Shown: positions 16,666 to 25,076 of the stretch, piece by piece
Layout of the letters: each line of letters opens with the position of its first letter
How positions within the stretch are numbered: position 1 is the first letter of the stretch
Assembly: GCA_947468275.1 (NCBI GenBank)
Contig: CANIKO010000020.1
Coordinates: forward strand, 1-64,000
Length of the DNA: 64,000 nt
Direction of reading: 5' to 3'
From: Bacteroidota bacterium
Lineage (GTDB): Bacteria > Bacteroidota > Bacteroidia > NS11-12g > UBA9320
The notes under the pieces: generated by a model
The model's database searches: none
The model's input: only the letters and a program-made list of their open reading frames with translations
Told to the model about the DNA's origin: nothing
Position numbers and translations under genes: made by a program

Positions 16666-17004
16666 TTATTTTTCAGGCTCTTGCCGTTCCATCTTCATTT
16701 TTCCCTTAATGGCTTTCCATTTTTGCACTTGTTCAGGAGTTAATAGTTGCTCTATTTTAGCTTTCCGTTCTTTGTTTAGTTTTCTTAATGTTTCCTGGTC
16801 TTCACTCTGCCGTGCTTCTCTCATTTTTGGAAAGAATTCCTTTTGAATCGATTTTATTTGTTCCACTTGTGTATCCGTCAATCCCAATTCAGTTTTATAA
16901 TCAATAATGCTTTCACGGTTTCCCTTTGGTTTTTTATCCTGAGCTATTGAATTCAGGCTTATCACCACACTTACCAAAAATGTTAAAATTAATTTCGTCT
17001 TCAT
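16666..17004 (-). CDS. Secreted Spy/CpxP-like protein
   Basis: The 112-residue protein has a signal peptide (1-21, ending SIAQ) and a mature helical part with two clear LTxxQ motifs: LGLTDTQVEQI (about 41) and LLTPEQVQKW (about 86). This is the hallmark of the Spy/CpxP family of periplasmic chaperones. It is encoded just upstream of the ECF sigma factor gene on the same strand. It may be co-regulated by that sigma factor; the 104-base gap shows no -7 box I can defend. Confidence 0.78.
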   Translation of the reverse strand: MKTKLILTFLVSVVISLNSIAQDKKPKGNRESIIDYKTELGLTDTQVEQIKSIQKEFFPKMREARQSEDQETLRKLNKERKAKIEQLLTPEQVQKWKAIKGKMKMERQEPEK

Positions 17005-17177
17005 TGTTTTATATTTTTATAATCTATAGACAACATCAAAGTTCCTTTTATTCTTTTAAAATATCATTTTTACTTCTTTTTTTTTCAGGCATATAAAACA
17101 AGAATCATTCTTAATATTAAAATAATTTTTTTTAAAACATTAATATTATTCCTTTGTGGTAAATTAAAACTCGAAAT

Positions 17178-17765
17178 ATGAAAAAATCACTACTCATTTT
17201 AACACTAATTTTTATTAGTTCAATCGGCGTATCCTTAGCACAAAAAAACATCGGTATTGCTTTCGCTGGCGGTTTATCGAAAGGCAAAGCACCTGCTGAA
17301 AATGATTCATTCGGAATACCAAGATCAATTAACAGACAAATGATGTATTATGGTGTTGCTGGTGTATATAGAACCAATACTATGCCAGTAGGCAAAGGCG
17401 GAATTGGGCTAAACGTGCCTGTTACCGTTGGGTTAAGTAGCACATCCTTGTATTTTGATGGATCAGCTATGATACAATACCAAATAGGAGCCTTATCAAG
17501 TGAGGACAACGTAGATAAATCTGGTTATTATTTTGGTGCAGGAGTTGGGTTGGTTCATGCCACTTGGATTCCGATTGAAACGGGTACACATCAAATTCCT
17601 AATATTACATCCAATTCTTTTACACCAATTGTGGAAGCCGGAACTCGAGTTAGAGTTGGCCGCGCTGAATATTATACAGATCTTGGGCTTTTTTACAAAT
17701 TTAATTCTAGTCCAAACGCCAAGCATAATATCTACGGTCTTAAATTTACATACTATTTAAAATAA
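17178..17765 (+). CDS. Outer membrane beta-barrel-like protein
   Basis: The 195-residue protein has a signal peptide (1-21, ending LAQ) and glycine-rich amphipathic strands (YYGVAGVYR, GGIGLNVPVTVGL, YYFGAGVGLVHATW, TRVRVGRAEYYTDLGLFY), ending KFTYYLK with an aromatic near the end. This is typical of small outer membrane barrels (OMP_b-brl class), but no specific family is recognised. It is divergent from the Spy-like gene and lies 4 bases from the next gene, so it probably shares its transcript. Confidence 0.6.
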   Translation: MKKSLLILTLIFISSIGVSLAQKNIGIAFAGGLSKGKAPAENDSFGIPRSINRQMMYYGVAGVYRTNTMPVGKGGIGLNVPVTVGLSSTSLYFDGSAMIQYQIGALSSEDNVDKSGYYFGAGVGLVHATWIPIETGTHQIPNITSNSFTPIVEAGTRVRVGRAEYYTDLGLFYKFNSSPNAKHNIYGLKFTYYLK

Positions 17766-17769
17766 ATCG

Positions 17770-19275
17770 ATGAAACGATTAATAATTTTCGCAATTACTT
17801 TGGCCTTCGGTTGGATGTTAAATGCGCAAACAAGATTTGATAAAAAATTTAGTTCAGTTAATGAATATGATGCATATTACTTGGCAGAAATGAAAGATGG
17901 TAATTTTTTTGGTTTTACCGTTGGGGGAGGTCCAACTCGATGTAATTATTTTGTATTTGATAAAAAATTAAAAAACTTAGAACGTCAATGGATTCATCAG
18001 CAAACCCCAAGGCATTTAGGCTTTTATATTGGCAAAGATGAAGCGGTTCAAGTATTTACCGAGAATGCTTCTTTATATAAGCTTACTTACAATTATGATG
18101 AGAGAAAGGTAACCCAAACCAAACCTGAATTTGGACCAACTACCAATGATTATGACAACTTAAAACTGTTTACATTAAGCGGTAAAACTTTATACTACCT
18201 TAATGCTTCAAGCATGGGTAATATTGGTACTGGAAAGGCATGGTTTAGCGGAAGAAAGTATAATATTGTTACCGAATCAATGGAGGCTGAATTTAATGAT
18301 AAAGATAATAAACATAAGGTTTCCGAAAATATTGATCAAAGAATATTCAAATTAAAAAACGGTAACTTATTGGTTTTTGTTACCGAAAATAAAAGCAAAG
18401 CAAGTTCTGTTTCAATTCGTCCGAGTGGTTTCTCTGTTTATTTATATGACCCAGAACTTAATTTAATAAAAACGAAAAACATTAATGAGGAACTTTGGTA
18501 TGAATGCAGCAAAGGACTTAGTTTAGCTGATAACAATACGGACGAATCTAATCTTTACCTATGGGCCCGAAATGTAGAATCTAATAAAATGTGTATTTAC
18601 AAAATGGCTGTGAATGGCAATGATATAACTATTACTAAAAATACGATTAAAGAAAAAGAAATAGAAACAACTTATGTAATTGACGATATTAATAAGGAGG
18701 GATACAATGATGTATTTAAATTATTAGTTACAGATATGGAAGTTGATAAATATCAGGAAAACCCCGGAAGTGGCTATTACCTTGACTCAACTTACAAAAT
18801 GGGCAATAAAACTTATATTGATTATAAAGTAGTTCAAAACATTAAAGGAAAAGTTAAAGGCGAAATATTCATGTGTGGAATTTTTGTTTTGAATGAAGAC
18901 GGCGTTCTTACTCAAAATTTAGCTGTAGATATGTCTTTTAATGAAGAAAAAAAGAAAAAAGAGGAGAACCAGTTAGATAATGGAATAAAAAGACTTTATG
19001 CATTTTATAATAATAATAAAATCGTGTATGCTTATACTCAAAACTTAAAATTAAAAGGATTTGAAATAGAAGCGGAAAAGGATATTGCCAAACTTGAGGA
19101 CATCGACATTAAACTGCCAGAAGAGGATAAGATTAATAACCCTTGGGATTCATTTTCAATAATCCCTTTAAGTAGTAAATCATTTGTAGTAAAAGCTTTA
19201 CATAAAAAGATTTATAAAGACAGTGGAATCATTACTTATACCAAATGTGATTACACTTACATTAAAATTGAATAG
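17770..19275 (+). CDS. Secreted protein, unknown function
   Basis: The 501-residue protein has a signal peptide (1-19, ending LNAQ). The mature part is lysine-rich with repeated aromatic strands and reads like a beta-propeller or repeat fold, but no motif identifies it. It follows the beta-barrel gene by 4 bases, so they are likely co-transcribed. Its stop lies one base from the stop of the ACMSD gene on the other strand. Confidence 0.6.
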   Translation: MKRLIIFAITLAFGWMLNAQTRFDKKFSSVNEYDAYYLAEMKDGNFFGFTVGGGPTRCNYFVFDKKLKNLERQWIHQQTPRHLGFYIGKDEAVQVFTENASLYKLTYNYDERKVTQTKPEFGPTTNDYDNLKLFTLSGKTLYYLNASSMGNIGTGKAWFSGRKYNIVTESMEAEFNDKDNKHKVSENIDQRIFKLKNGNLLVFVTENKSKASSVSIRPSGFSVYLYDPELNLIKTKNINEELWYECSKGLSLADNNTDESNLYLWARNVESNKMCIYKMAVNGNDITITKNTIKEKEIETTYVIDDINKEGYNDVFKLLVTDMEVDKYQENPGSGYYLDSTYKMGNKTYIDYKVVQNIKGKVKGEIFMCGIFVLNEDGVLTQNLAVDMSFNEEKKKKEENQLDNGIKRLYAFYNNNKIVYAYTQNLKLKGFEIEAEKDIAKLEDIDIKLPEEDKINNPWDSFSIIPLSSKSFVVKALHKKIYKDSGIITYTKCDYTYIKIE

Positions 19276-19276
19276 T

Positions 19277-20302
19277 CTAGTAGCCTAGAAATTCAAGAAT
19301 ATTAGTCTTAAATATTTTTTCTTTACTTACTAAATCTATCGAGCGGTCCTGTTCTATAAATTTACCGTGTTGTAAATCACCCAACGGGAAAGGGTAATCG
19401 GTGCCATAGGCAATTTTATCAATACCAAACGTATCAATTATATACTTTAATGCTTTTGAATCATGAGTAATTCCATCCACCCAAAACCGCCCCATATACT
19501 TTCGTGGGTCTTGCACAGCATTCAGGTTCACCAAATCCGGACGGCAATCGTACCCATGGGCTATGCGGCCCAATGTAATTGGAAATGAACCACCGCCGTG
19601 AGCAAACATGACTCTCAATTTTGGGAAACGGTCAAAAATTCCACCAAAAATCATATTGCAAATAGCCCGCGATTCCTCAGCCGGCATTCCTACCAACCAA
19701 GGCAACCAGTATTTTTGCATTTCCTTTTCGCCCATCATATTCCATGGATGCACAAAAATGGCCATATCCAAAGCCTCGGCTGCTTCATAAATTGGAAACA
19801 ATGATTCGTCATCCAAATTTATCCCATCAATGTTTGAGCCAATTTCAATGCCTGGCATTCCTAATATTGCAATGCGTTCCAGTTCCATTAAGGCTAATTT
19901 GGAATCCTGCATTGGCAAAGTTCCCAAACCAATAAACCGTTCGGGATATTGATTTTGAACCTTTAATAAATGATCGTTTAAGAACATACTCCAATCCAAA
20001 GTATGTGCAGGCTTTGCCCAATAATTAAACAAAACCGGTATCGTACAAAGTACCATCATATCCACATTATGCAGGTCCATATCCTTAATAATAGCTGCTG
20101 GATCCCAGCAATTGCGGCTCACTCTTCTAAAAAATACCCCATCGTCCCGCATCATTTTTTTGGTGTCAGTTAGCGGTTCATCTTCCAGATAAATAAAACC
20201 TTTATAGCCATATTTATCTGCTAGCATCGGCCAATTTTCGGGCATGATATGAGCATGACCGTCAATTTTTTTAATGTGGGGTAGGATGATTGGTTTTGTC
20301 AA
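19277..20302 (-). CDS. 2-Amino-3-carboxymuconate-6-semialdehyde decarboxylase (ACMSD)-type amidohydrolase
   Basis: The 341-residue protein is an amidohydrolase of the ACMSD family. The metal and catalytic residues can be seen: H16-x-H18 in DGHAHIMP, H185 in FVHPW, H235 in AHGGG and D302 in GTDYPFPLG, with RR at 59-60 and W66 in the substrate region. ACMSD removes CO2 from 2-amino-3-carboxymuconate semialdehyde, the product of 3-hydroxyanthranilate dioxygenase, whose gene lies 85 bases upstream on the same strand. This diverts the pathway from quinolinate to 2-aminomuconate semialdehyde. Confidence 0.92.
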   Translation of the reverse strand: MTKPIILPHIKKIDGHAHIMPENWPMLADKYGYKGFIYLEDEPLTDTKKMMRDDGVFFRRVSRNCWDPAAIIKDMDLHNVDMMVLCTIPVLFNYWAKPAHTLDWSMFLNDHLLKVQNQYPERFIGLGTLPMQDSKLALMELERIAILGMPGIEIGSNIDGINLDDESLFPIYEAAEALDMAIFVHPWNMMGEKEMQKYWLPWLVGMPAEESRAICNMIFGGIFDRFPKLRVMFAHGGGSFPITLGRIAHGYDCRPDLVNLNAVQDPRKYMGRFWVDGITHDSKALKYIIDTFGIDKIAYGTDYPFPLGDLQHGKFIEQDRSIDLVSKEKIFKTNILEFLGY

Positions 20303-20303
20303 G

Positions 20304-20386
20304 GGGGTTAGGAATTAGGAATTAGGAATTGAGAATCAGGAATGACTTATATATAACGTAATTCCTTATTTCAGATTCCTAATGAT
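20304..20386. repeat. Tandem and inverted GGAATTA repeats between two pathway genes
   Basis: Three GGAATTA-like units in a row (about 20309-20331) face TTAGGAATCTGAAATAAGGAAT read on the other strand (about 20361-20382). The two arms can pair imperfectly around an AT-rich centre. They lie between the dioxygenase and ACMSD genes and may be a simple-sequence repeat only. Confidence 0.4.
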
Positions 20387-20387
20387 A

Positions 20388-20918
20388 TCAGGTAAATTTA
20401 GGATCAGTTTCCATTACGTGGCCACATTTTTTGCAGGTTCGCAAGTCTTCTGAATTATAATATTCTTTAAATCTTGGAAAGAAATCTTTTTCAATATCAT
20501 TCAATACAAAATAAGTTTCGTGCAGTTTATTATTGCATTTTTCACAAAACCAAAGCAAGCCGTCGCGCAATTCTCTATCAGCTCGTTTCACCTCTATCAC
20601 CAAACCCATTGTACCAGCAGGCCGGATAGGTGAATGAGGAGTATTGGCTGGCAACAAAAACATTTCACCTTCTTTTATTTGTATTTCAACAGCCTTCCCC
20701 TCTTCCTGGATCCTAACCATTACGTCACCTTCTAATTGATAAAACAATTCTTCGGTTTCATTAAAATGGTAATCCTTGCGAGCATTGGGGCCAGCCACCA
20801 TCATTACAATATAGTCTCCAGCCTCTGTATAAAGATTTCGGTTACCAACTGGCGGCTTCATCTCACTGCGATGTTCTTCAATCCATTGCTTAATGTTAAA
20901 AGGGCGTCTTACATTCAT
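20388..20918 (-). CDS. nbaC: 3-Hydroxyanthranilate 3,4-dioxygenase
   Basis: This cupin Fe(II) enzyme opens the ring of 3-hydroxyanthranilate. In 176 residues the sequence shows the iron ligands H51, E57 and H95, the substrate arginines R47 and R99, and a C-terminal rubredoxin-like second iron site made of C125, C128, C162 and C165 (CEKC and CKKC). This is the two-iron bacterial form. The ACMSD gene follows. The upstream 150 bases are shared with the divergent gene at 21072; the ATG is clear. Confidence 0.95.
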   Translation of the reverse strand: MNVRRPFNIKQWIEEHRSEMKPPVGNRNLYTEAGDYIVMMVAGPNARKDYHFNETEELFYQLEGDVMVRIQEEGKAVEIQIKEGEMFLLPANTPHSPIRPAGTMGLVIEVKRADRELRDGLLWFCEKCNNKLHETYFVLNDIEKDFFPRFKEYYNSEDLRTCKKCGHVMETDPKFT

Positions 20919-21071
20919 ATCGTTTTGATTTTTTTTTAAAAAATCGAAATTATTAAATTTTTCGAGATTTTGAACTACTCATTTTTGCAATAAATAAAGT
21001 AGCTAATTCATTTTTTTAGTTGTTGGTTTGCAGCACCGAACAATCTCAAACTTTAATCGTTAATATTATCA

Positions 21072-21611
21072 ATGGAACCCAATCGTTTTCTATTCAAACT
21101 CAGCGCTATTTTATTGCAATATATTTTTACTACAATCGTTTTTATACCCATTGTTTATGCAGTTCATTTAGTAAAATATAATTTCCATACCGAAGAAATT
21201 GTTTTCATCCGGATATTGTTTTTTGCCGTTGCATTTGCTTTGCCATTTGTGGTTGCCAACGCGTTTTCATTCGCCAAATTTGAGCATAATGAGCTTACCT
21301 ATTATTTAAAACCCAAACAAAAACATACTGTTATTATTGATAAAAATGCCTCTGAATTATTAAAAACCACAGTAGCTAATTTATCTGAAAAGCCGTTTTG
21401 GAAATTTATTGAACAATCAGAAAATACGGTTCACTATAGTGTTAAAAATATCATTTTGAATGATGATGTTTTCATTACTGCCAAACCAATTTCGGACACC
21501 CAAACGGAACTAACACTGCTTAGTAAACCCAAATTAGCTTTATTATTTTTAGATTACGGTCGTAATTATCAAAATATTATTAATGTTTTGTTAGCTACCA
21601 AATCCAATTAA
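21072..21611 (+). CDS. Membrane protein, unknown function
   Basis: The 179-residue protein has two N-terminal membrane segments (about 10-31 and 45-66: IFTTIVFIPIVYAVHLV, IRILFFAVAFALPFVVA) and a soluble part of about 110 residues of mixed alpha/beta character. No family is recognised. It is 8 bases before the flavin reductase gene and so probably co-transcribed. Confidence 0.55.
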   Translation: MEPNRFLFKLSAILLQYIFTTIVFIPIVYAVHLVKYNFHTEEIVFIRILFFAVAFALPFVVANAFSFAKFEHNELTYYLKPKQKHTVIIDKNASELLKTTVANLSEKPFWKFIEQSENTVHYSVKNIILNDDVFITAKPISDTQTELTLLSKPKLALLFLDYGRNYQNIINVLLATKSN

Positions 21612-21619
21612 TTATAGAA

Positions 21620-22180
21620 ATGAAAATTGCTATACTTTCGGGTGCATCAAGACCTAACAATAAAACCAAGCGATTAGCCAAAGCAATTGCAAGGCTGATA
21701 CCCGAAGCACAAATTGTTGATTTTGCTGATTACGATATTCCCTTTCCCAACAAAGGTGGGGTGGATTCAAATAATTTAACCCCTTTTCAATCTAATTTAT
21801 TAACTGCTTTAGAAAAATCGCATTTGGTTTTTGTGTTAAGTCCTGAATACAATTGGTTTCCATCGGCAGAGTTGGTAAATATGGTTCACCAATTGGCAAC
21901 ACGAGAACACATTCATATTTTCAACAATAAAGTTTTTGCATTTTGCGGGGTGTCCTCGGGTGCAGGAGGACGTGTTCCTACAATTTATCTTGACAATATT
22001 TTTAGCAAAATTTTAAACATTTTTAGCATTGATTCTGTTAATAGCCCTAAAAAATTTGAAGCTCGATTTATAGCCGAAGCTTTGGATGAAAATGGAAACT
22101 CATTAGGAAATGCTGAATTTGATAAAGGCCTAGAGGATTTCATAAAGTATAGTTTGAAGGTAGCTGATAGGTGGCATTAA
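21620..22180 (+). CDS. NADPH-dependent FMN reductase-like flavoprotein
   Basis: The 186-residue protein has the flavodoxin-like fold of the FMN_red family. It begins with the phosphate-binding strand-loop ILSGASRPNNKTKRLA (residues 4-19) and has the conserved SPEYNWFPSAELVNMVH (about residue 74), near the consensus SPEYNxSxPgxLKN. Members reduce quinones, azo dyes or chromate with NAD(P)H. The downstream substrate is not known. It follows a membrane protein gene by 8 bases. Confidence 0.8.
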   Translation: MKIAILSGASRPNNKTKRLAKAIARLIPEAQIVDFADYDIPFPNKGGVDSNNLTPFQSNLLTALEKSHLVFVLSPEYNWFPSAELVNMVHQLATREHIHIFNNKVFAFCGVSSGAGGRVPTIYLDNIFSKILNIFSIDSVNSPKKFEARFIAEALDENGNSLGNAEFDKGLEDFIKYSLKVADRWH

Positions 22181-22183
22181 TAT

Positions 22184-22906
22184 TTACCTCCGCTTCTTAT
22201 ACTCATCCCAGCACCGGCTAAAATGATAGAAAAAATCATAGTCGGGAGCTCTCATTACAAAATAGCTACTGACGGGGCATAGCACCAATAAATCATCCAA
22301 CTTTACAGATTTGTCGTTGGTTATTAAAAACAGTTTTCGGGGCGGCAATCGGGCTTCCAATTGGTCACGCAATAAAAGTTCAGAATAAATAGCATCCATT
22401 TGGGTTCGTTCTTTTCCTTTACGGCTAAAACTCTCATAAATTGCACTTATAGGACTTGAAATAGTGGGTCGTTCCCGGTCCAAATGCCGACGGTATTCTT
22501 CCTTTTTTTCTTCGCTTAATCGTTTTCCACTAATGGTTACTGGCACCAATTCCACACTTTTGCGAACCAAATAAATTTTAATTTTACTTCCGGCAGTATC
22601 CATCATTTTTTTAATGGGAAGATATCTTTTTTGATACCCAACATGACCCACCACCAACGTATCTTTCAAATCACACTGCAATTCAAAATAACCGGTTTCA
22701 TCAGAAGTAGTAGCAATCAATTTATTTTTGATACTCACCACCGCAAATGGAACTCTTGAAAAACTATCGGCTTCATATAGCCAAGCTTTAAATGTTATGG
22801 ACTGAGCAAATACTGAATTTACCAGTAAAAAAGAAAATAGCAAACATATCAAACCTACCTTTATGTAATGGGTTTTGGTCGGATAATTTTTTGATACGAT
22901 ATGCAA
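22184..22906 (-). CDS. Carboxypeptidase-regulatory-like domain protein
   Basis: The 240-residue protein has an N-terminal membrane or signal segment (about 17-35, ending VFAQ). It then has a CarboxypepD_reg-like (CNA-B-type) domain (about 37-110: FKAWLYEADSFSRVPFAVVSI...TTSDETGYFEL...VGYQKRYLPI), as found at the front of TonB receptors. The remaining 120 residues are basic, helical and unassigned. It probably acts in the periplasm or at the outer membrane. An alternative start is possible after residue 1. Confidence 0.65.
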   Translation of the reverse strand: MHIVSKNYPTKTHYIKVGLICLLFSFLLVNSVFAQSITFKAWLYEADSFSRVPFAVVSIKNKLIATTSDETGYFELQCDLKDTLVVGHVGYQKRYLPIKKMMDTAGSKIKIYLVRKSVELVPVTISGKRLSEEKKEEYRRHLDRERPTISSPISAIYESFSRKGKERTQMDAIYSELLLRDQLEARLPPRKLFLITNDKSVKLDDLLVLCPVSSYFVMRAPDYDFFYHFSRCWDEYKKRR

Positions 22907-22973
22907 TGCTAATATAACTTTTAAAACTGCAATTTGTTACTTTTTTGCCAATAAGACACAATTTAAATAAGGT

Positions 22974-23546
22974 TCACTCAATTGAAGTACTATATAAAAA
23001 ACATGTTTGCAAATGGTCATTCACCAATCCCATCGCCTGCATATAAGCATAACACGTGGTGCTGCCAATATATTTAAATCCTCGTTTTTTCATATCCTTG
23101 CTCATGGTATCGCTTTCGGGCGTGGTTGCAGGAATTTGCCTTAAGTTTTCCCAAGCATTTTCAATAATTTTATGATTGGTAAATTGCCAAATATATTTGG
23201 CAAAGCTTCCAAATTCTTTAATACAATCCAAATACAAACGAGCATTGCCAATGGCGGCATTTATTTTCCCTGTACTTCTTATTATTCCTTTATTTTGCAA
23301 TAATTCGCCTATTTTTTCGTCACTATAATTTGAAATAAGTAACGCATCAAAATTGTCAAAAGCATTTCTAAAATTTTCACGTTTGGCCAATATGGTATAC
23401 CAACTTAGCCCTGCCTGAAAGGTTTCTAAAATTAAATGTTCAAACAAATGGTGATCATTATGTGAAGGCCTTCCCCATTCTGTATCATGATAATGGCGAT
23501 ACAAGTCATCCTTTTCACACCAGTTGCATCTAACAATAGTTTGCAT
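22974..23546 (-). CDS. tag: DNA-3-methyladenine glycosylase I
   Basis: This base-excision enzyme removes 3-methyladenine from DNA. The 190-residue protein has the Tag features: zinc-binding C7 and H20 (RCNWC...YHDTEWG), the helix-hairpin-helix region, and a C-terminal His-Cys pair (HLQTC) giving the other two ligands. The EWG motif (E23-W24-G25) and SWYTIL near residue 48 are family signatures. It is transcribed away from the gene at 23618. Confidence 0.93.
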   Translation of the reverse strand: MQTIVRCNWCEKDDLYRHYHDTEWGRPSHNDHHLFEHLILETFQAGLSWYTILAKRENFRNAFDNFDALLISNYSDEKIGELLQNKGIIRSTGKINAAIGNARLYLDCIKEFGSFAKYIWQFTNHKIIENAWENLRQIPATTPESDTMSKDMKKRGFKYIGSTTCYAYMQAMGLVNDHLQTCFLYSTSIE

Positions 23547-23600
23547 CCAACAAATTTAATCGATTTAACGATTATAAACTTTTGAATAATGGATTTTGTA

Positions 23601-23608
23601 TAGTTTTG
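23601..23608 (+). promoter_or_regulatory. -7 box of the 23618 gene
   Basis: TAGTTTTG, 9 bases before the ATG. Confidence 0.5.
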
Positions 23609-23617
23609 TAACAGCAT

Positions 23618-23977
23618 ATGGAAGACTCTAAAAATCTTAGCATATTTCAGGGATTATCAAATTACATTGATAAAAAAGAAATTTTAACATCCATTATTGC
23701 CCAGTTGGAAAAAGACACCGGATTGGATTATACTCAAGTGGAAATAGATGCTGAAAATCCTCATTTTTTACAAATATTGCGCAAAGATTTGGCAAATTAT
23801 TTAAAAAAAATTGCCGGACAGAATCATACCCGTTTCATGTACATGATTTACAGAGTAGATATTACTCAGAACAAAATGAATACCTTAGAAATGGACGAAT
23901 TCTATTTTTATAATTTATCTGAATTGGTATTGAACCGAATGTTTCAAAAAACGATTACAAAACGATTTATTAAATGA
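23618..23977 (+). CDS. Conserved-looking small protein, unknown function
   Basis: The 119-residue protein has no signal peptide or membrane segment and looks soluble, mixed alpha/beta, with a helical C-terminus. No family is recognised. A TAGTTTTG box precedes it by 9 bases. Its stop overlaps the start of the YbjQ-family gene (ATGA), so the two proteins are made together. Confidence 0.65.
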   Translation: MEDSKNLSIFQGLSNYIDKKEILTSIIAQLEKDTGLDYTQVEIDAENPHFLQILRKDLANYLKKIAGQNHTRFMYMIYRVDITQNKMNTLEMDEFYFYNLSELVLNRMFQKTITKRFIK

Positions 23978-24291
23978 TACTATCAACAACTAACATTATT
24001 GAAGGAAAACCTGTAACGGCCTATCTTGGCATAATTACTAGTGAAGTAATTATCGGAGCTAATTTTATGAAAGATTTTCTTGGTGGGCTTCGCGATTTTT
24101 TTGGTGGCCGAAGCGGAACTTATGAAGGTGTACTTAAAGAAGCTAGGGAAAATGCATTGGCCGAATTACGTCAGAATGCGCAATCCATGGGAGCTGATGC
24201 GGTTATTGGAATTGATTTGGATTATGAAACTGTAGGCAGCGGAGGAAGCATGCTAATGGTTATAGCCAGCGGCACCGCTGTAAAATTTTAA
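23974..24291 (+). CDS. YbjQ/UPF0145 family protein
   Basis: The 105-residue protein fits the YbjQ (UPF0145, heavy-metal-binding domain) family of small soluble oligomers: an N-terminal TTTxxIEGKPVxxYLGII strand, EARENALAELRQNA helix, then MGADAVIGIDLDYE and a glycine-rich SMLMVIASGTAV end. Function is not firmly known. It overlaps the preceding gene by an ATGA. Confidence 0.88.
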   Translation: MILSTTNIIEGKPVTAYLGIITSEVIIGANFMKDFLGGLRDFFGGRSGTYEGVLKEARENALAELRQNAQSMGADAVIGIDLDYETVGSGGSMLMVIASGTAVKF

Positions 24292-24299
24292 AAAATTAT

Positions 24300-24986
24300 T
24301 CAGGAAACTGCAATTACACCCTTAGCCCAAGTAAGTGCAACTCGCCCCTGTTCCTCTTTACTCATATTGGTATTATCCAATACTATAGCATCGTCAGATT
24401 TAACTAATGGACTTTCAGTTCGGGTTGAATCCAACAAATCACGTTTTTTAATATTTTCTACTACCTCATCGAATGATTGAAAAACTTGTTTTTGTGCCAG
24501 TTCATCAAATCGCCTTCTAGCTCTAATCACAGGATCGGCAGTCATAAATATCTTTAATTCCGCATCAGGAATCACTTCAGTTCCTATATCTCGCCCATCC
24601 ATAACAACACCTTTGTACTTTCCAAAATTCTGTTGTTGAACTACCAAAAAGTCTCTTATGACCTTTATGGCACTAACTTCACTAACAAAGTTGGCCACTT
24701 CCATTGTTCTTATCTCATTTTCAATAAAAAGACCATTTAAATAGGTTTCAAAAAAATCTTTTTCAGAATTATAGACAAAAGAAATATGAATACTATTTAG
24801 AACATCTGGGTTCTTTTTCACATCATCTAGAGTTATTTTATTCCTTAAAAGGTATAGAGTAACGGCTCTATACATAGCACCGCTATCAATAAAAATATAG
24901 CCCAATTCCTTAGCTAAATGCTTAGCTAATGTGCCTTTACCGCAGCTCGAATGGCCATCTATTGCAATATTAATTTTACGTGTCAG
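24300..24986 (-). CDS. cmk: Cytidylate kinase with non-standard start codon
   Basis: Cmk phosphorylates (d)CMP in the cytoplasm and is normally essential. The Walker A loop GHSSCGKGT lies within the first 20 residues and is followed by the family motifs DSGAMYRAVTLY and VMDGRDIGTEV. Reading upstream from the loop, the frame stays open to a TGA at 25002-25004, yet it has no ATG, GTG or TTG before the loop. CTG at 24986 gives MTRKINIAIDGHSSCGKGT, which matches the usual beginning of Bacteroidota Cmk; ATT codons nearby are alternatives. A TTG at 24905 would remove the P-loop and is rejected. A weak box (TATCATTG) lies at 25005-25012. Confidence 0.85.
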   Translation of the reverse strand: MTRKINIAIDGHSSCGKGTLAKHLAKELGYIFIDSGAMYRAVTLYLLRNKITLDDVKKNPDVLNSIHISFVYNSEKDFFETYLNGLFIENEIRTMEVANFVSEVSAIKVIRDFLVVQQQNFGKYKGVVMDGRDIGTEVIPDAELKIFMTADPVIRARRRFDELAQKQVFQSFDEVVENIKKRDLLDSTRTESPLVKSDDAIVLDNTNMSKEEQGRVALTWAKGVIAVS

Positions 24987-25058
24987 TAGAATATTATTAA
25001 GTCACAATGATATTAGAATAAACTGAATAACAAAAAATTAATTTTTAAAATTTGCTCG

Positions 25059-25066
25059 TAACTTTG
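25059..25066 (+). promoter_or_regulatory. -7 box of the aldehyde dehydrogenase gene
   Basis: TAACTTTG, 10 bases before the ATG at 25077. Confidence 0.55.
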
Positions 25067-25076
25067 AAATTCTTTT

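Noticed and set aside
24300-24905. TTG start of cmk at 24905
   Set aside because: It would remove the P-loop required for kinase activity.
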